Assembly: GCF_010977575.1 (NCBI RefSeq)
Contig: NZ_CP048812.1
Coordinates: forward strand, 2,294,001 to 2,358,000
Source: Halomonas socia
GTDB lineage: Bacteria; Pseudomonadota; Gammaproteobacteria; Pseudomonadales; Halomonadaceae
Length of the DNA: 64,000 bases
Direction of reading: 5' to 3'
Position 1 is the first letter of the stretch, and every line of letters begins with the position of its first letter. A model generated the notes under the pieces. It did not search any database. It saw only the letters and a list, made by a program, of their open reading frames with translations, and was not told the DNA's origin. The position numbers were made by a program, and so were the translations under genes. Of the stretch, positions 34,167 to 42,907 are shown piece by piece.

Positions 34167-36191
34167 TCAGGCGCCGATGATGCCGCCGTCCTCGCGGGTG
34201 ATGACCAGGGTGGCCGAGCGCGGAATGGCGTTGCCGCCATCTGGCCAGTGGCCGTTGAGATCGTCGCTGGCAAAGGCTTCGGCGCTGGTGGTGGCCCCAG
34301 GGTGCTGCACGTTGACGAACATGGTGCGCTGATCCGGGGTGGTGATCACGCCAGTGATCTCCTGGCCGATGGGGCCGGTAAGGAAGCGCTTGATCGTGCC
34401 GCTCTCCGGGTCGGCCGCCAGCATCTGGTTGTTGCCGAATACCTCATAGACACCTTGATTCATGCCCGACTCACTGATGTCGGTCTGAATCCAGACGCGC
34501 CGGTCGGGGTCGACCCATAGGCCGTCCGGGGAGGCGAAGATGGCCGCATCGTCGAGGGGCTGGCCCGTCAGGTCGCGGCTGTCGTCCTGGTCGCCGGCGA
34601 GTACGAACAGGTCCCACGCGAAGCGCGTACCGGAGTGGCCGTCGAGCTCCTGCCAGCGCACGATCTGGCCGAAGACGTTGTCGGCGCGGGGATTGACGGC
34701 ATCGGTCTGGTTTTCCCCGCGCTCGGTGTTGTTGGTCAGGGTGAAGTAGACCTGGCCGGTGACCGGGTCCACCGCGCCCCACTCGGGGCGGTCCATCTTG
34801 GTGGCCCCGGCGTGGTCCGCGGCGCTGCGGGTATTGACCAGGATATCGGCGAGGTCGGCGAAGCCGTTTTCCGGCGTTAGACCGTTCTCTCCCGGGGCCA
34901 GCGCTAGCCATTCGCCGCTGCCGTCGTCGCTGAATCTGGCGACATATAGCGTGCCCTCGTCGAGCAGAGAGCCATCGGCCGTGGCGACCTCGAAGGGGCG
35001 CGCCGAGACGTACTTGTAGATGTACTCGAAGCGTGCGTCGTCGCCGGAATAGCAGACCACCGGCCGGCCTTCCTCGGCGGGCGCGAAGATCACGCCCTCG
35101 TGGGCGAAGCGCCCCAGGTGTGTGCGCTTGACCGGCGTCGACTGTGGATCGCGTGGGTCGATCTCGACCATAAAGCCGAAGGTGTGGGGCTCGTTGCGGT
35201 AGTCATCGCTGGCCGAGGCGCCGCGGGTGCTGGCGTCGAAGCGCACATACTCGTCGGCGCCGCTGGTGGCTCTGTGCCACTGGTAGCGGCCAGTGTCGCG
35301 AGTCTCGATGCCGTAGCGTGCCTGGCGGCGGTCGATCTCGGTGTCGCTGTTGGCAAAGTAGCCGGCCCAGTTCTCCTCGGCGGCCAGGTAGGTATCCCAG
35401 GGGGTGACCCCGTGGGCGCAGTTGTTCAGGGTGCCGCGGGTCATACTGCCGTCGGGGCTGTATTGGGTCATTACATGCTCGGTGCCGGTTACTGGCCCGG
35501 CGAGCCGCATCGGTGTCAGGCCGGTGATGCGGCGATTATGAGCGTCCTCCACCACCTGCCACTGGCCCTGGTCGTCCGCACGTACGCGCACCACGGTCAC
35601 GCCGTGGGCGTTGAGCTCCTTGAGCACCTGGTCGTCGTCGCGGCTGCCATCCTCGTTCTGCGGAAAGCCGCTGCGGTCCATGGCGAGGCCCGCGGCCGCG
35701 GCGTGCAGGAAGCGTGGCTCGACGTACTCGTGGTTGAGCACCAACAGACCGTCGCTCGAGCTGCCATCGAGCGGGAAGAAGTGCATGCCGTCGTGGTGGC
35801 TGCCCACCTGGTGGGCCTGGTCGTCGCCGCTCGAGGCCAGCGAGTAGGCGGGCATGTTGCCGCTGATGGGCGTCCCCAGCGGAATGAAGGGCTGTACGCG
35901 ATAGCCTTCCGGTACGACCACCGTGTCGGCAGCGCTGGTGGGAATTGCCGAGAAGCCGAGACTGGGTGCCGCCGCAGCGCTTCCCTCGGCGGCGAAGGCT
36001 GAGGAGAACGGCAGGCGCGTGGCCATGGCACCGGCGACGAAAGTGGCGAGGCTGCCACGCAGCACGCTACGCCGGCTGAGACGAGTCTGCAGAATATCGC
36101 CGAAATAGTGGTTGCTGGACATATTGCTGAGTGGCTCATCACCGTCGGCGAGGATCGGGTCGACCTCGCCGGGTCGTTGCTGCTGTTTCAT
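34167..36191 (-). CDS. phoX: PhoX-family alkaline phosphatase (DUF839), Tat-exported
   Basis: This 674-residue calcium/iron-type phosphatase would release phosphate from organic esters in the periplasm. A twin-arginine signal SRRSVLRGSLATFVAGAMA is at about 39-57. The mature part shows DGLLVLNHEYVEPRFL, NNCAHGVTPWDTYLAAEENWAGYF and TKMDRPEWGAVDPVTGQVYFTLTNN, the usual PhoX blocks with metal-binding Glu/Cys. A Pho-box-like set of repeats lies 49-86 bases upstream, pointing to control by phosphate. It is divergent from the flavocytochrome genes. Confidence 0.93.
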   Translation of the reverse strand: MKQQQRPGEVDPILADGDEPLSNMSSNHYFGDILQTRLSRRSVLRGSLATFVAGAMATRLPFSSAFAAEGSAAAAPSLGFSAIPTSAADTVVVPEGYRVQPFIPLGTPISGNMPAYSLASSGDDQAHQVGSHHDGMHFFPLDGSSSDGLLVLNHEYVEPRFLHAAAAGLAMDRSGFPQNEDGSRDDDQVLKELNAHGVTVVRVRADDQGQWQVVEDAHNRRITGLTPMRLAGPVTGTEHVMTQYSPDGSMTRGTLNNCAHGVTPWDTYLAAEENWAGYFANSDTEIDRRQARYGIETRDTGRYQWHRATSGADEYVRFDASTRGASASDDYRNEPHTFGFMVEIDPRDPQSTPVKRTHLGRFAHEGVIFAPAEEGRPVVCYSGDDARFEYIYKYVSARPFEVATADGSLLDEGTLYVARFSDDGSGEWLALAPGENGLTPENGFADLADILVNTRSAADHAGATKMDRPEWGAVDPVTGQVYFTLTNNTERGENQTDAVNPRADNVFGQIVRWQELDGHSGTRFAWDLFVLAGDQDDSRDLTGQPLDDAAIFASPDGLWVDPDRRVWIQTDISESGMNQGVYEVFGNNQMLAADPESGTIKRFLTGPIGQEITGVITTPDQRTMFVNVQHPGATTSAEAFASDDLNGHWPDGGNAIPRSATLVITREDGGIIGA

Positions 36192-36239
36192 GGCCTTGTC
36201 TCCTCATGTGGAACGAGAAGCCATTGTTGTCAGCCCAAG

Positions 36240-36277
36240 TGACATTAGCATGACCTAATGGCGTCGATTGGGTGACA
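36240..36277 (-). promoter_or_regulatory. Pho-box-like direct repeats upstream of phoX
   Basis: On the phoX strand GTCA occurs three times at spacings of 22 and 11 bases (11-base register as in PhoB boxes, whose half sites contain CTGTCAT). The block lies about 49-86 bases before the phoX start. Assigned by eye from spacing and the tetramer; half-site match outside GTCA is weak. Confidence 0.5.
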
Positions 36278-36367
36278 TGAGTTGATATGGATCAAATAAC
36301 GCTGCGTCTGGCCTTGCGCCAAATCGCTCCTCGTCGACACTGTCGGTTGAACCGACGAGGAGTGCAT

Positions 36368-37660
36368 ATGCCGTTGCGTCTCTACCGCGGCGATCTGCTG
36401 CTGATCGCTGCGCTGCTGTTGCCGCTGGCGATTGCCGGGCCGAGGTTGGGTTGGCCGCCGGGTGAGGCGGCAGCGCTGCTGGGCTGGGTGGGGCGAGTCA
36501 GTGGCATTCTGGGGCTTGCCATGCTGCTGGTGACGGCGGCCTTGAGCATTCGTCTGCCGGGGCTCGACCGCTGGTTCGGCGGACTCGACCGGCTCTGGTG
36601 GCTGCACCGGCTGCTCGGCTTCGCTGCCTTCGTGCTGATTATGCTGCATGTGCTAGCGCTGGGCCTGGTACGGGTGCCGGCCGGCGTCGACGTGGCGGTA
36701 CTGACGCTGTTCCCGCCGCTCTCGCAGTTGGCGCTGTGGAGCGGTTGGCTGGCGTGGCTGGCAATGGTGATCTTCCTGGCGCCGACCTTCCAGTTCTTCG
36801 GGCGCCTGGACTACCAGCGCTGGAAGCGCCTGCATCTGCTCTCGGCGGCGGCCTTGCTGCTGGCGCTGGGGCATGCCCTGCCGCTGGCCGGCGAGACCTG
36901 GCCGTGGTGGCTGCTCGGCGCCCTGGGCGCCGGGGCCATCGTATGGCGCAAGCTGCTGTCGCCGTCGCTTGCCCGTCACCCTTATTGGGTGGAGAGCGTC
37001 GCGCCGCTGGCCCGCGGCGTGGTGGAAATTGCGCTGCGCCCGGAGGGCCGTGCGCTGGCCTATCGCCCTGGTCAGTTCGTCTATCTCACCCCGCTCGACG
37101 AGTCGCTCAGCGCCGGCCGTGGCGAGGAGCACCCCTATACCATCGCTTCGGCACCGCATGACCTGCTGCTGCGGGTCGGTATCAAGGATCTCGGCGACGC
37201 CAGCCACGCCCTGCAGACGGTCAGCGTCGGCAGCCGGGCGATGTTGGAAGGGCCCTATGGCGACTTCTTCGCCGCGGACTATCCCCAGCGCGATGCGCTA
37301 TGGCTGGGTGGGGGTATCGGCATCACGCCGTTCGTCAGTGCGGCGCGGGGCATGGCTGCGGCGGACGAGGGACGCGGCGTGCAGCTGTTCTACCTGGCCA
37401 ATGGCCCTGACCGTGCCTACTACCTCGAGGAGCTCACCCGCTGCGCCGGGGAGGTCGAGCGCTTCACGGTAACGGCCCACTTCTATCGCGAGCTGGGCCC
37501 GCTGGCCGAATCCTTCCTGCGTCACCACTGCCCGGACTACGCCCACCGAGAGATCTACCTGTGCGGCCCGCCCGGGATGATTGGCCACCTGCGCGACCTG
37601 CTTGACGCCCAGGGCGTGCCGGCCGCGCGTATCCACTGCGAGGTCTTCGATTTCCTATGA
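36368..37660 (+). CDS. Ferric reductase-like transmembrane flavoprotein (NAD(P)H oxidase/ferredoxin reductase type)
   Basis: This 430-residue protein has a six-helix ferric-reductase-like membrane domain (about 1-215) with paired haem-ligand histidines in LHRLLGFAAFVLIMLHVLALG and RLHLLSAAALLLALGHALPL. A cytoplasmic FAD/NAD(P)H module follows (GQFVYLTP, HPYTIASAP for FAD; LGGGIGITPF and LCGPPGM for nucleotide). It would pass electrons from NAD(P)H through flavin and haem to the periplasmic side. The ATG at 36368 has GAGGAG upstream. It overlaps the next gene, a cytochrome b5/FMN-binding protein, by four bases. Confidence 0.9.
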   Translation: MPLRLYRGDLLLIAALLLPLAIAGPRLGWPPGEAAALLGWVGRVSGILGLAMLLVTAALSIRLPGLDRWFGGLDRLWWLHRLLGFAAFVLIMLHVLALGLVRVPAGVDVAVLTLFPPLSQLALWSGWLAWLAMVIFLAPTFQFFGRLDYQRWKRLHLLSAAALLLALGHALPLAGETWPWWLLGALGAGAIVWRKLLSPSLARHPYWVESVAPLARGVVEIALRPEGRALAYRPGQFVYLTPLDESLSAGRGEEHPYTIASAPHDLLLRVGIKDLGDASHALQTVSVGSRAMLEGPYGDFFAADYPQRDALWLGGGIGITPFVSAARGMAAADEGRGVQLFYLANGPDRAYYLEELTRCAGEVERFTVTAHFYRELGPLAESFLRHHCPDYAHREIYLCGPPGMIGHLRDLLDAQGVPAARIHCEVFDFL

Positions 37661-38499
37661 GCAAGATCGCCTATAGCGCCTTCATCGCCTTCCTGGCCAG
37701 CATCGGCACCCTGGTGTCGGTGCATGCACTGTCCTCGGACGAGGAGGTCGATAGCCCGCGTGAGGCGCGTGATATCACCCTCGACGAGCTGGCCGAGCAC
37801 GACAGCGCCGAGAGCTGCTGGAAGGCCATCCACGGCGGCGTCTACGACATCACCGACTATGTGCCCAACCACCCCACCGAGAAGGAGGTCATCCTCGAGT
37901 GGTGCGGCCGCGAATCCAGCGAGGCGTGGGACAACAAGCGTCCCGGGCGGCCGCATAGCCCGGGTGCCGAGCGCCAGCTGGAGAACTATCGCATCGGGCG
38001 CCTGGTCGACGACCAGGGCGAACCGCTCGAGCCCGCGGCTGCCGCGCCCGAGCAGCAGAGCGAGGCGCCGGCGGATGCCGTAGATGACGAGGTGGGCCTC
38101 GATGAGGCGGATACGCGGCTGGCCAAGGCGCTGCTCAGCGGGCACTATCCCGACGGTCGCTATCGCGGGGTGTTCAGCGACGGCGGTGAAATGCAGGTCA
38201 ACGTGCAGTTCGACCTACGCGACGGCCGGATCGGCAGCCTCAGCTATCGCCACCTGGCCTATGCCGGCACGAATTATCGCAGGCTCGACGAAGATGACGA
38301 GCTCTACCCGGTGCTGGAGCAGCATCGTCAGCTTGGCGAGGCGCTGGAGGGGCGTGAGTTGCATGAGATTTTCCTGCTCTACACGTCGCAGCGGCTGGCC
38401 CATGACGTCGACGGCTACAGCGGCGCCACGTTGCGCGGCAACAAGGTGCACTCGGCGATGCGCGACGCCCTCAACCGCGGTGTCTATAGCTGGCCGTGA
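37657..38499 (+). CDS. Periplasmic cytochrome b5-like / covalent FMN-binding domain protein
   Basis: This 280-residue protein has an N-terminal signal or anchor (AFIAFLASIGTLVSVHAL), a cytochrome b5-type domain at about 40-115 (NHPTEKEVILEWCGRE with His in place of the usual HPGG, and the second His in RPHSPGAERQLENYRIG), an acidic Ala-rich linker, and a C-terminal FMN-binding domain at about 150-280. The latter holds DGYSGATLRG, an ApbE-type flavinylation motif in which the Thr would carry FMN. With the flavocytochrome encoded just upstream it can form a chain taking electrons out to the periplasm. The acceptor is unknown. No apbE gene is in the window. Confidence 0.82.
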   Translation: MSKIAYSAFIAFLASIGTLVSVHALSSDEEVDSPREARDITLDELAEHDSAESCWKAIHGGVYDITDYVPNHPTEKEVILEWCGRESSEAWDNKRPGRPHSPGAERQLENYRIGRLVDDQGEPLEPAAAAPEQQSEAPADAVDDEVGLDEADTRLAKALLSGHYPDGRYRGVFSDGGEMQVNVQFDLRDGRIGSLSYRHLAYAGTNYRRLDEDDELYPVLEQHRQLGEALEGRELHEIFLLYTSQRLAHDVDGYSGATLRGNKVHSAMRDALNRGVYSWP

Positions 38500-38508
38500 G
38501 GGAGTGCG

Positions 38509-39321
38509 CTAGCTCAGCGGCCAGTTCGCTGCGCCGATCACCCATAGCCATACGGCAATCAGCGCAAAGTGGCCGGGATACCACGCCAGCCACAGCCGCC
38601 GCGGCATCACCACGCCGACCTGGGGCACGCGCTGGGCGGCGCCGGCGGCGAGCAACAGCACCGCCAGGCAGGTGGCCACGGTGAACGACTTGGCCATGTC
38701 CGAGGCGTTCATCTGGCCCGCGACCCACAGCACCGGCAGCGCCGCGGCGGCGGTCAGTAACCGTTCGGTCAGGCGTTCCCCAGCCTGGCTCAGATGGTGC
38801 ATGGCGAACATCAACAGCGGGATCAGCAGCAGGCCGTTGTGGCCGTACTCGACCCAGTCGCCAAGCAGGTACCAGGCGACCAGGGTCGCCGCGGCGCCGA
38901 GTGCCGCCCAGTGCGCGGCCAGCTCGCCGCGACCCTGGCGGGCCGCCAGCTCACGCAGCCAGGCGCCGCCGGCAAGCCCCGCCGCCAGCGTGAAGCAGAC
39001 ATTGAGGATAAAGGCGTCCGAGGCCCGCGGCATCATCATGTAGGGCAACTGCGCAGCGAGGCCGATGATCAGGATCCGCCGCGCATAGCGTTGCGGATTG
39101 CGAGTGTTGAACAGCCCGTGCCAGGCGACCATGGCGGCAAACAGCGGGAAGGCGATGCGCCCGATCGAGGCGCCGGCCCAGTCGAGCTGCCAGTTGCCGG
39201 GTAGCACGTAGCGGGTCAGGTGATCGATGCTCATGGTCGCCAGGGCCAGCCACTGGCCCCAGGCGGTCCAGGTCGAGGCGGGGCGAAATGCGTCGGGTGC
39301 GGCGCTTACCGTAGCGCTCAT
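38509..39321 (-). CDS. TraX-family membrane protein
   Basis: This 270-residue integral membrane protein has about eight hydrophobic segments and the TraX-family opening QWLALATMSIDHLTRYVLPG, ASIGRIAFPLFAAMVAWHG and YARRILIIGLAAQLPYMM. TraX of the F plasmid acetylates pilin, but chromosomal relatives are widespread acyltransferase-like proteins of unknown role, and no conjugation genes are near. The start MSATVSAAPD has GGAGG six bases upstream, whereas the open frame continues far upstream without support. It is convergent with the cytochrome b5/FMN gene (9 bases between stops). Confidence 0.87.
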   Translation of the reverse strand: MSATVSAAPDAFRPASTWTAWGQWLALATMSIDHLTRYVLPGNWQLDWAGASIGRIAFPLFAAMVAWHGLFNTRNPQRYARRILIIGLAAQLPYMMMPRASDAFILNVCFTLAAGLAGGAWLRELAARQGRGELAAHWAALGAAATLVAWYLLGDWVEYGHNGLLLIPLLMFAMHHLSQAGERLTERLLTAAAALPVLWVAGQMNASDMAKSFTVATCLAVLLLAAGAAQRVPQVGVVMPRRLWLAWYPGHFALIAVWLWVIGAANWPLS

Positions 39322-39352
39322 CGTTACCTCCGGGTTGTAGCGATGGGATCGG

Positions 39353-39760
39353 CTATGTACGAAACGTCGGGTCAGGCGTCTCATCATACACCGCCATGGG
39401 CTCGCTCCTGACATCTTCCACCCAACTGGGCGGCTTGAGGTAGCTCCAGGCGGCCTGTACCTGGCCGTGCGAGTCGGCGATGGCCAGTCGTCGGCGACGA
39501 TAACCGTCGCGATCATTGACCCGCTCGAGACGATCGAGTTCATCCAGGGTCGGGGCGTCGACGCGGAACAGCTCGCCCTGAACCTTGAGCCCCTGGCCCC
39601 GGGCGTCGACCAGCACCGGCGAGAAACGCGGGCCGTTGAGTACCAGCGGGAAGGGCTCGCAGGTCACCGCCAGGTCGAGGAATTCGGCCTCGCCGAGGTG
39701 GCCGGCGTGGTTGGTGAAGCCGCGCTTGAGGGTGCCGTACACGAATAGCAGATGGGACAT
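39353..39760 (-). CDS. Gamma-glutamylcyclotransferase-family (AIG2/YtfP-like) protein
   Basis: This 135-residue protein has the family opening FVYGTLKRGFTNH (the YGTLK motif) and a downstream LDELDRLERVNDRDGYRRR stretch holding the conserved acid that acts in gamma-glutamylamine cyclotransferases. Relatives cleave gamma-glutamyl amines or remain unassigned (YtfP). A link to the gamma-glutamyl catabolic cluster starting 1.2 kb away is possible but is only positional. It is divergent from the LysR gene. Confidence 0.87.
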   Translation of the reverse strand: MSHLLFVYGTLKRGFTNHAGHLGEAEFLDLAVTCEPFPLVLNGPRFSPVLVDARGQGLKVQGELFRVDAPTLDELDRLERVNDRDGYRRRRLAIADSHGQVQAAWSYLKPPSWVEDVRSEPMAVYDETPDPTFRT

Positions 39761-39855
39761 GGGATCCTCCCGGTCAGGCTGGGCCTGGTCGCCCTTAAAC
39801 GATACTCTGTTGCAACACGTAGTGGGTCAAGGGCAGGTCATTCAAGGACACTGGG

Positions 39856-40815
39856 ATGCGCAGCGGCTTCGGGTTCGATCTACGCAGCATGGAAATCTTC
39901 GTCGAGACCCTGGAGCAGGGCAGCCAGAGCGCCGCCGCGCGGCGCCTGGGTCTCAAGCAGTCGTCGGTGTCTCAGAGCCTGGCTACCCTCGAGGAGGGGC
40001 TGGGCGTCAACCTGTTCAAGCGTAACGCCCGGCCGCTGGAGCCGACCAGCGCCGGGCGCTTCTTCTACGACCGCGCCCGGCGCCTGCTCGACGAGGCGCG
40101 CAGCACGCGCCGCGAGCTGGTTTCCGGGGCCTTCGGCCAACTGCATCAGGTGCGCCTGGCGCTGGTCGACTCGCTGGCCACGGCCGTGGGCCAGCCGCTA
40201 ATCGAGCTGATCAAGCGGCATACCCGTGACTACACCCTGACCACCGGGCTGTCGCATATGCACAGCCACGCCCTGCTGACCCGCCACGTCGATATCATCG
40301 TCTCCGACGACCGCCTCGAGAACTATGATGGCCTCGAGCGCCACGCAGTGCTGCGCGAGCCCTTCGTGCTGGTGGCGCCGGCCAGTTGGTCGGGGCCGCT
40401 CGACAACCTGCGCTGGCTGGCCCGCCAGCTCGATTTCGTGCGCTACACGCCGCAGTCGCTGATCGGCCAGGCCATCGAGCGCCACCTGCGCCTCAATCGG
40501 CTGGAGCTGCCGGCACGGCTGCACCTCGACAACACCTTCGCCGTGCTGCGCCTGGTCAGCGCCGGCGCCGGCTGGACCATCACCACCCCGCTGTGCCTCT
40601 ATCAGGCCGGCCTCGAGACGCTCCAGGTGCGCGTCGCAGCGCTGCCAGTGGCGCCCCTGCAGCGCGAGCTGACGCTGGTTTCGCGGCGCGACGAACTCGG
40701 TGACCTGCCCGCTCAGCTGGCCCGCGATGCCCGCCGCCTGCTGGAGATTCGCTTTCGTCAGGAGCTCGACCGCGGCCTGCCGTGGCTCTCCTCCGAGGTC
40801 TCCACCCAGCCCTGA
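39856..40815 (+). CDS. LysR-family transcriptional regulator
   Basis: This 319-residue regulator has an N-terminal winged helix at about 8-66 (LRSMEIFVETLEQGSQSAAARRLGLKQSSVSQSLATLEEGLGVNLFKR) and a C-terminal periplasmic-binding-protein-like effector domain. GGGATG-type context precedes the ATG. It lies directly upstream of, and in the same direction as, the TRAP/glutamine-synthetase-like cluster (155 bases gap), so it is the likely regulator of that cluster. LysR proteins usually sit divergent from their targets; here the arrangement is tandem. Confidence 0.92.
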   Translation: MRSGFGFDLRSMEIFVETLEQGSQSAAARRLGLKQSSVSQSLATLEEGLGVNLFKRNARPLEPTSAGRFFYDRARRLLDEARSTRRELVSGAFGQLHQVRLALVDSLATAVGQPLIELIKRHTRDYTLTTGLSHMHSHALLTRHVDIIVSDDRLENYDGLERHAVLREPFVLVAPASWSGPLDNLRWLARQLDFVRYTPQSLIGQAIERHLRLNRLELPARLHLDNTFAVLRLVSAGAGWTITTPLCLYQAGLETLQVRVAALPVAPLQRELTLVSRRDELGDLPAQLARDARRLLEIRFRQELDRGLPWLSSEVSTQP

Positions 40816-40970
40816 GTGTGGGCATTGCAGCGTTGCGAGTGCGCCTTCGGCGTGCACTATCGATTTTTCCTATAGCAACGGCGTCGGTGCGACCGATGCT
40901 CTTTGCCAGATGCCGAATCCGCGTCCAAGACTGAAAGTCATTCGATGTGCGACGCGGGAACTGCAACCCA

Positions 40971-41498
40971 ATGCCAACAACAATAAGCGCCTATGTACGC
41001 TGGGTAGAGCGCCTCAACCGCGGGGTGGGGCGGCTGGTCATGTACATGATCTTCCTGATGATGGGGCTCTTGCTGTACGCCTCCTTCTCGCGCTCGGTGC
41101 TAAACGCGCCGCTGCTGTGGGGGGTGGAGATGTCGCAGTTCATGCTTGCCAGCTACTACCTGTTGGGCGGTGCCTACGCCATGCAGATGGGCGCTCATGT
41201 GCGCATGGATCTGTTCTACAGCCGCTGGTCGCCGCGCACCCAGGCCGCGGTGGATGCCGTCACCATCCTGTTTCTGATCACCTTCCTGGTCACCCTGCTG
41301 CTGGGCGGCATCTCCAGCACCCATTACGCGCTGGAGTATGGCCAGCGCAATCACTCCTCCTGGGCGCCGCCGCTGGCGCCGATCAAGCTGATCATGTGCT
41401 TTGGCATCGTGCTGATGCTGCTGCAGGCCTTCGCCACCTTCTTCCGTGATCTGGGCGCGGCGCTGGGTCGCCCCATCGACGAGGAGGGCGAGGCATGA
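40971..41498 (+). CDS. TRAP transporter small permease (DctQ family)
   Basis: This 175-residue protein has four hydrophobic helices and the DctQ family motifs LLYASFSRSVLNAPLLWGVEMSQFMLASYYLLGGAYAMQMGAHVRMDLFY. The ATG at 40971 has GGGA 11 bases upstream and gives a sensible start MPTTISAYVRW; a GTG at 40947 is an alternative. First gene of a Q-M-P-ordered TRAP system that heads the gamma-glutamyl catabolic cluster. Confidence 0.88.
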   Translation: MPTTISAYVRWVERLNRGVGRLVMYMIFLMMGLLLYASFSRSVLNAPLLWGVEMSQFMLASYYLLGGAYAMQMGAHVRMDLFYSRWSPRTQAAVDAVTILFLITFLVTLLLGGISSTHYALEYGQRNHSSWAPPLAPIKLIMCFGIVLMLLQAFATFFRDLGAALGRPIDEEGEA

Positions 41499-42814
41499 GC
41501 TACGAGATGATCGCGCTGCTGATGTTCTCGACCATGATGCTGCTACTGTTGACCGGTCAGCGGGTGTTCGGAGTGATCGGCTTCGTCGGTGCCGCCGCGG
41601 CGCTGCTGCTATGGGGCGACGGCGGAGTGGAGATGCCGTTCAACGCCAGCTTCGTGCTGATGAATTGGTACCCGCTGTTGACCCTGCCGCTGTTCGTGTT
41701 CATGGGTTACATGCTCTCCGAGTCGGGTATCGCCGGCGACCTCTACGAGATGTTCCACGTGTGGATGGGCTCGCTACAGGGTGGCCTGGCGGTGGGGACC
41801 ATCGGCCTGATGGTGGTGGTCTCGGCGATGAACGGCCTGAGCGTGGCAGGCATGGCGATCGGCGCCAGCATCGCCCTGCCGGAGCTGCTGCGCCGCGGCT
41901 ACGACAAGATCATGGTCACCGGGGTGATTCAGGCTGGCAGCTCCCTGGGCATCCTGGTGCCGCCCAGCGTGGTGCTGGTGCTGTACGGTATGATTGCACG
42001 ACAGCCGGTGGGCAAGCTGTGGCTGGCCGGGGTGTTCCCAGGGCTGATCCTGGCGGCGATGTTCGTGATCTACATCGTGGTGCGCTGCCGGCTGCAGCCA
42101 AGCCTGGGGCCGGCGCTGCCCGCCGAGGAGCGCACCATGCGCCTGGGCGCCAAGCTCAAGCTGCTCAGTGCCGGCATCCTGCCGCTGCTGATCTTCTTCT
42201 CGATGACCGGGCTGTTCCTGATGGGCGTCACCAGCCTGGTCGAGAGCGCCGCCTACGGCGCCTTCGCCGCGACCCTGGCGGCGCTGGTCAAGGGCCGCCT
42301 GACCCGGGCGGTGATCGAGGTCACGGTGCGCCGTACCCTGGGCATCAGTTGCATGTTCATGTGGATCATCCTCGCCGCGCTGTGCTTCGGCGCGGTGTTC
42401 GACGGCCTTGGCGCGGTGCGCGCCATCGAGAACGTGTTCCTCGACCGCATGGGCCTCGGCCCCTGGGAGATCCTGCTAATGATGCAACTCTCCTACATCC
42501 TGATGGGCATGTTTCTCGACGACACGGCGATGCTGGTGATCGTCGCCCCGCTCTACGTGCCGCTGGTGGTCAGCCTGGGCTTCGACCCGGTGTGGTACGG
42601 CGTGCTCTACACCATCACCGTGCAGATCGCCTACATGACCCCGCCGTTCGGCTACAACCTGTTCCTGATGCGCGCCATGGCGCCACCCGAGGTGTCGCTG
42701 GGCGACATCTATCGCAGCGTCTGGCCGTTCGTGGCGATCATGCTGCTGGGACTGGGCCTGATCACCGCCTTCCCGCAGTTGGCGCTGTGGCTACCGGAGC
42801 TCTACTACCACTAG
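41495..42814 (+). CDS. TRAP transporter large permease (DctM family)
   Basis: This 439-residue protein has about 12 membrane helices. It includes LTLPLFVFMGYMLSESGIAGDLY, AGSSLGILVPPSVVLVLYG and the late motif QIAYMTPPFGYNLFLMRAMAP, which mark DctM. The ATG overlaps the stop of the small permease (ATGAG). It is the sodium-driven carrier for the substrate captured by the binding protein encoded next. The rest of the cluster suggests an amino alcohol or amine as cargo, which would be unusual for a TRAP carrier. Confidence 0.93.
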   Translation: MSYEMIALLMFSTMMLLLLTGQRVFGVIGFVGAAAALLLWGDGGVEMPFNASFVLMNWYPLLTLPLFVFMGYMLSESGIAGDLYEMFHVWMGSLQGGLAVGTIGLMVVVSAMNGLSVAGMAIGASIALPELLRRGYDKIMVTGVIQAGSSLGILVPPSVVLVLYGMIARQPVGKLWLAGVFPGLILAAMFVIYIVVRCRLQPSLGPALPAEERTMRLGAKLKLLSAGILPLLIFFSMTGLFLMGVTSLVESAAYGAFAATLAALVKGRLTRAVIEVTVRRTLGISCMFMWIILAALCFGAVFDGLGAVRAIENVFLDRMGLGPWEILLMMQLSYILMGMFLDDTAMLVIVAPLYVPLVVSLGFDPVWYGVLYTITVQIAYMTPPFGYNLFLMRAMAPPEVSLGDIYRSVWPFVAIMLLGLGLITAFPQLALWLPELYYH

Positions 42815-42907
42815 GGCACCGCGTACGCCCGGCAACGGGCAAGGAGGAGGATCCGTAAGCAAGCAGTATGGGCAGTGGTAACAACAACAACCAATGGGAG
42901 AAGTATC

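Noticed and set aside
38509-39321. Evidence of a conjugative element
   Set aside because: Only a TraX-like protein is present; there are no relaxase, pilus or coupling genes nearby.
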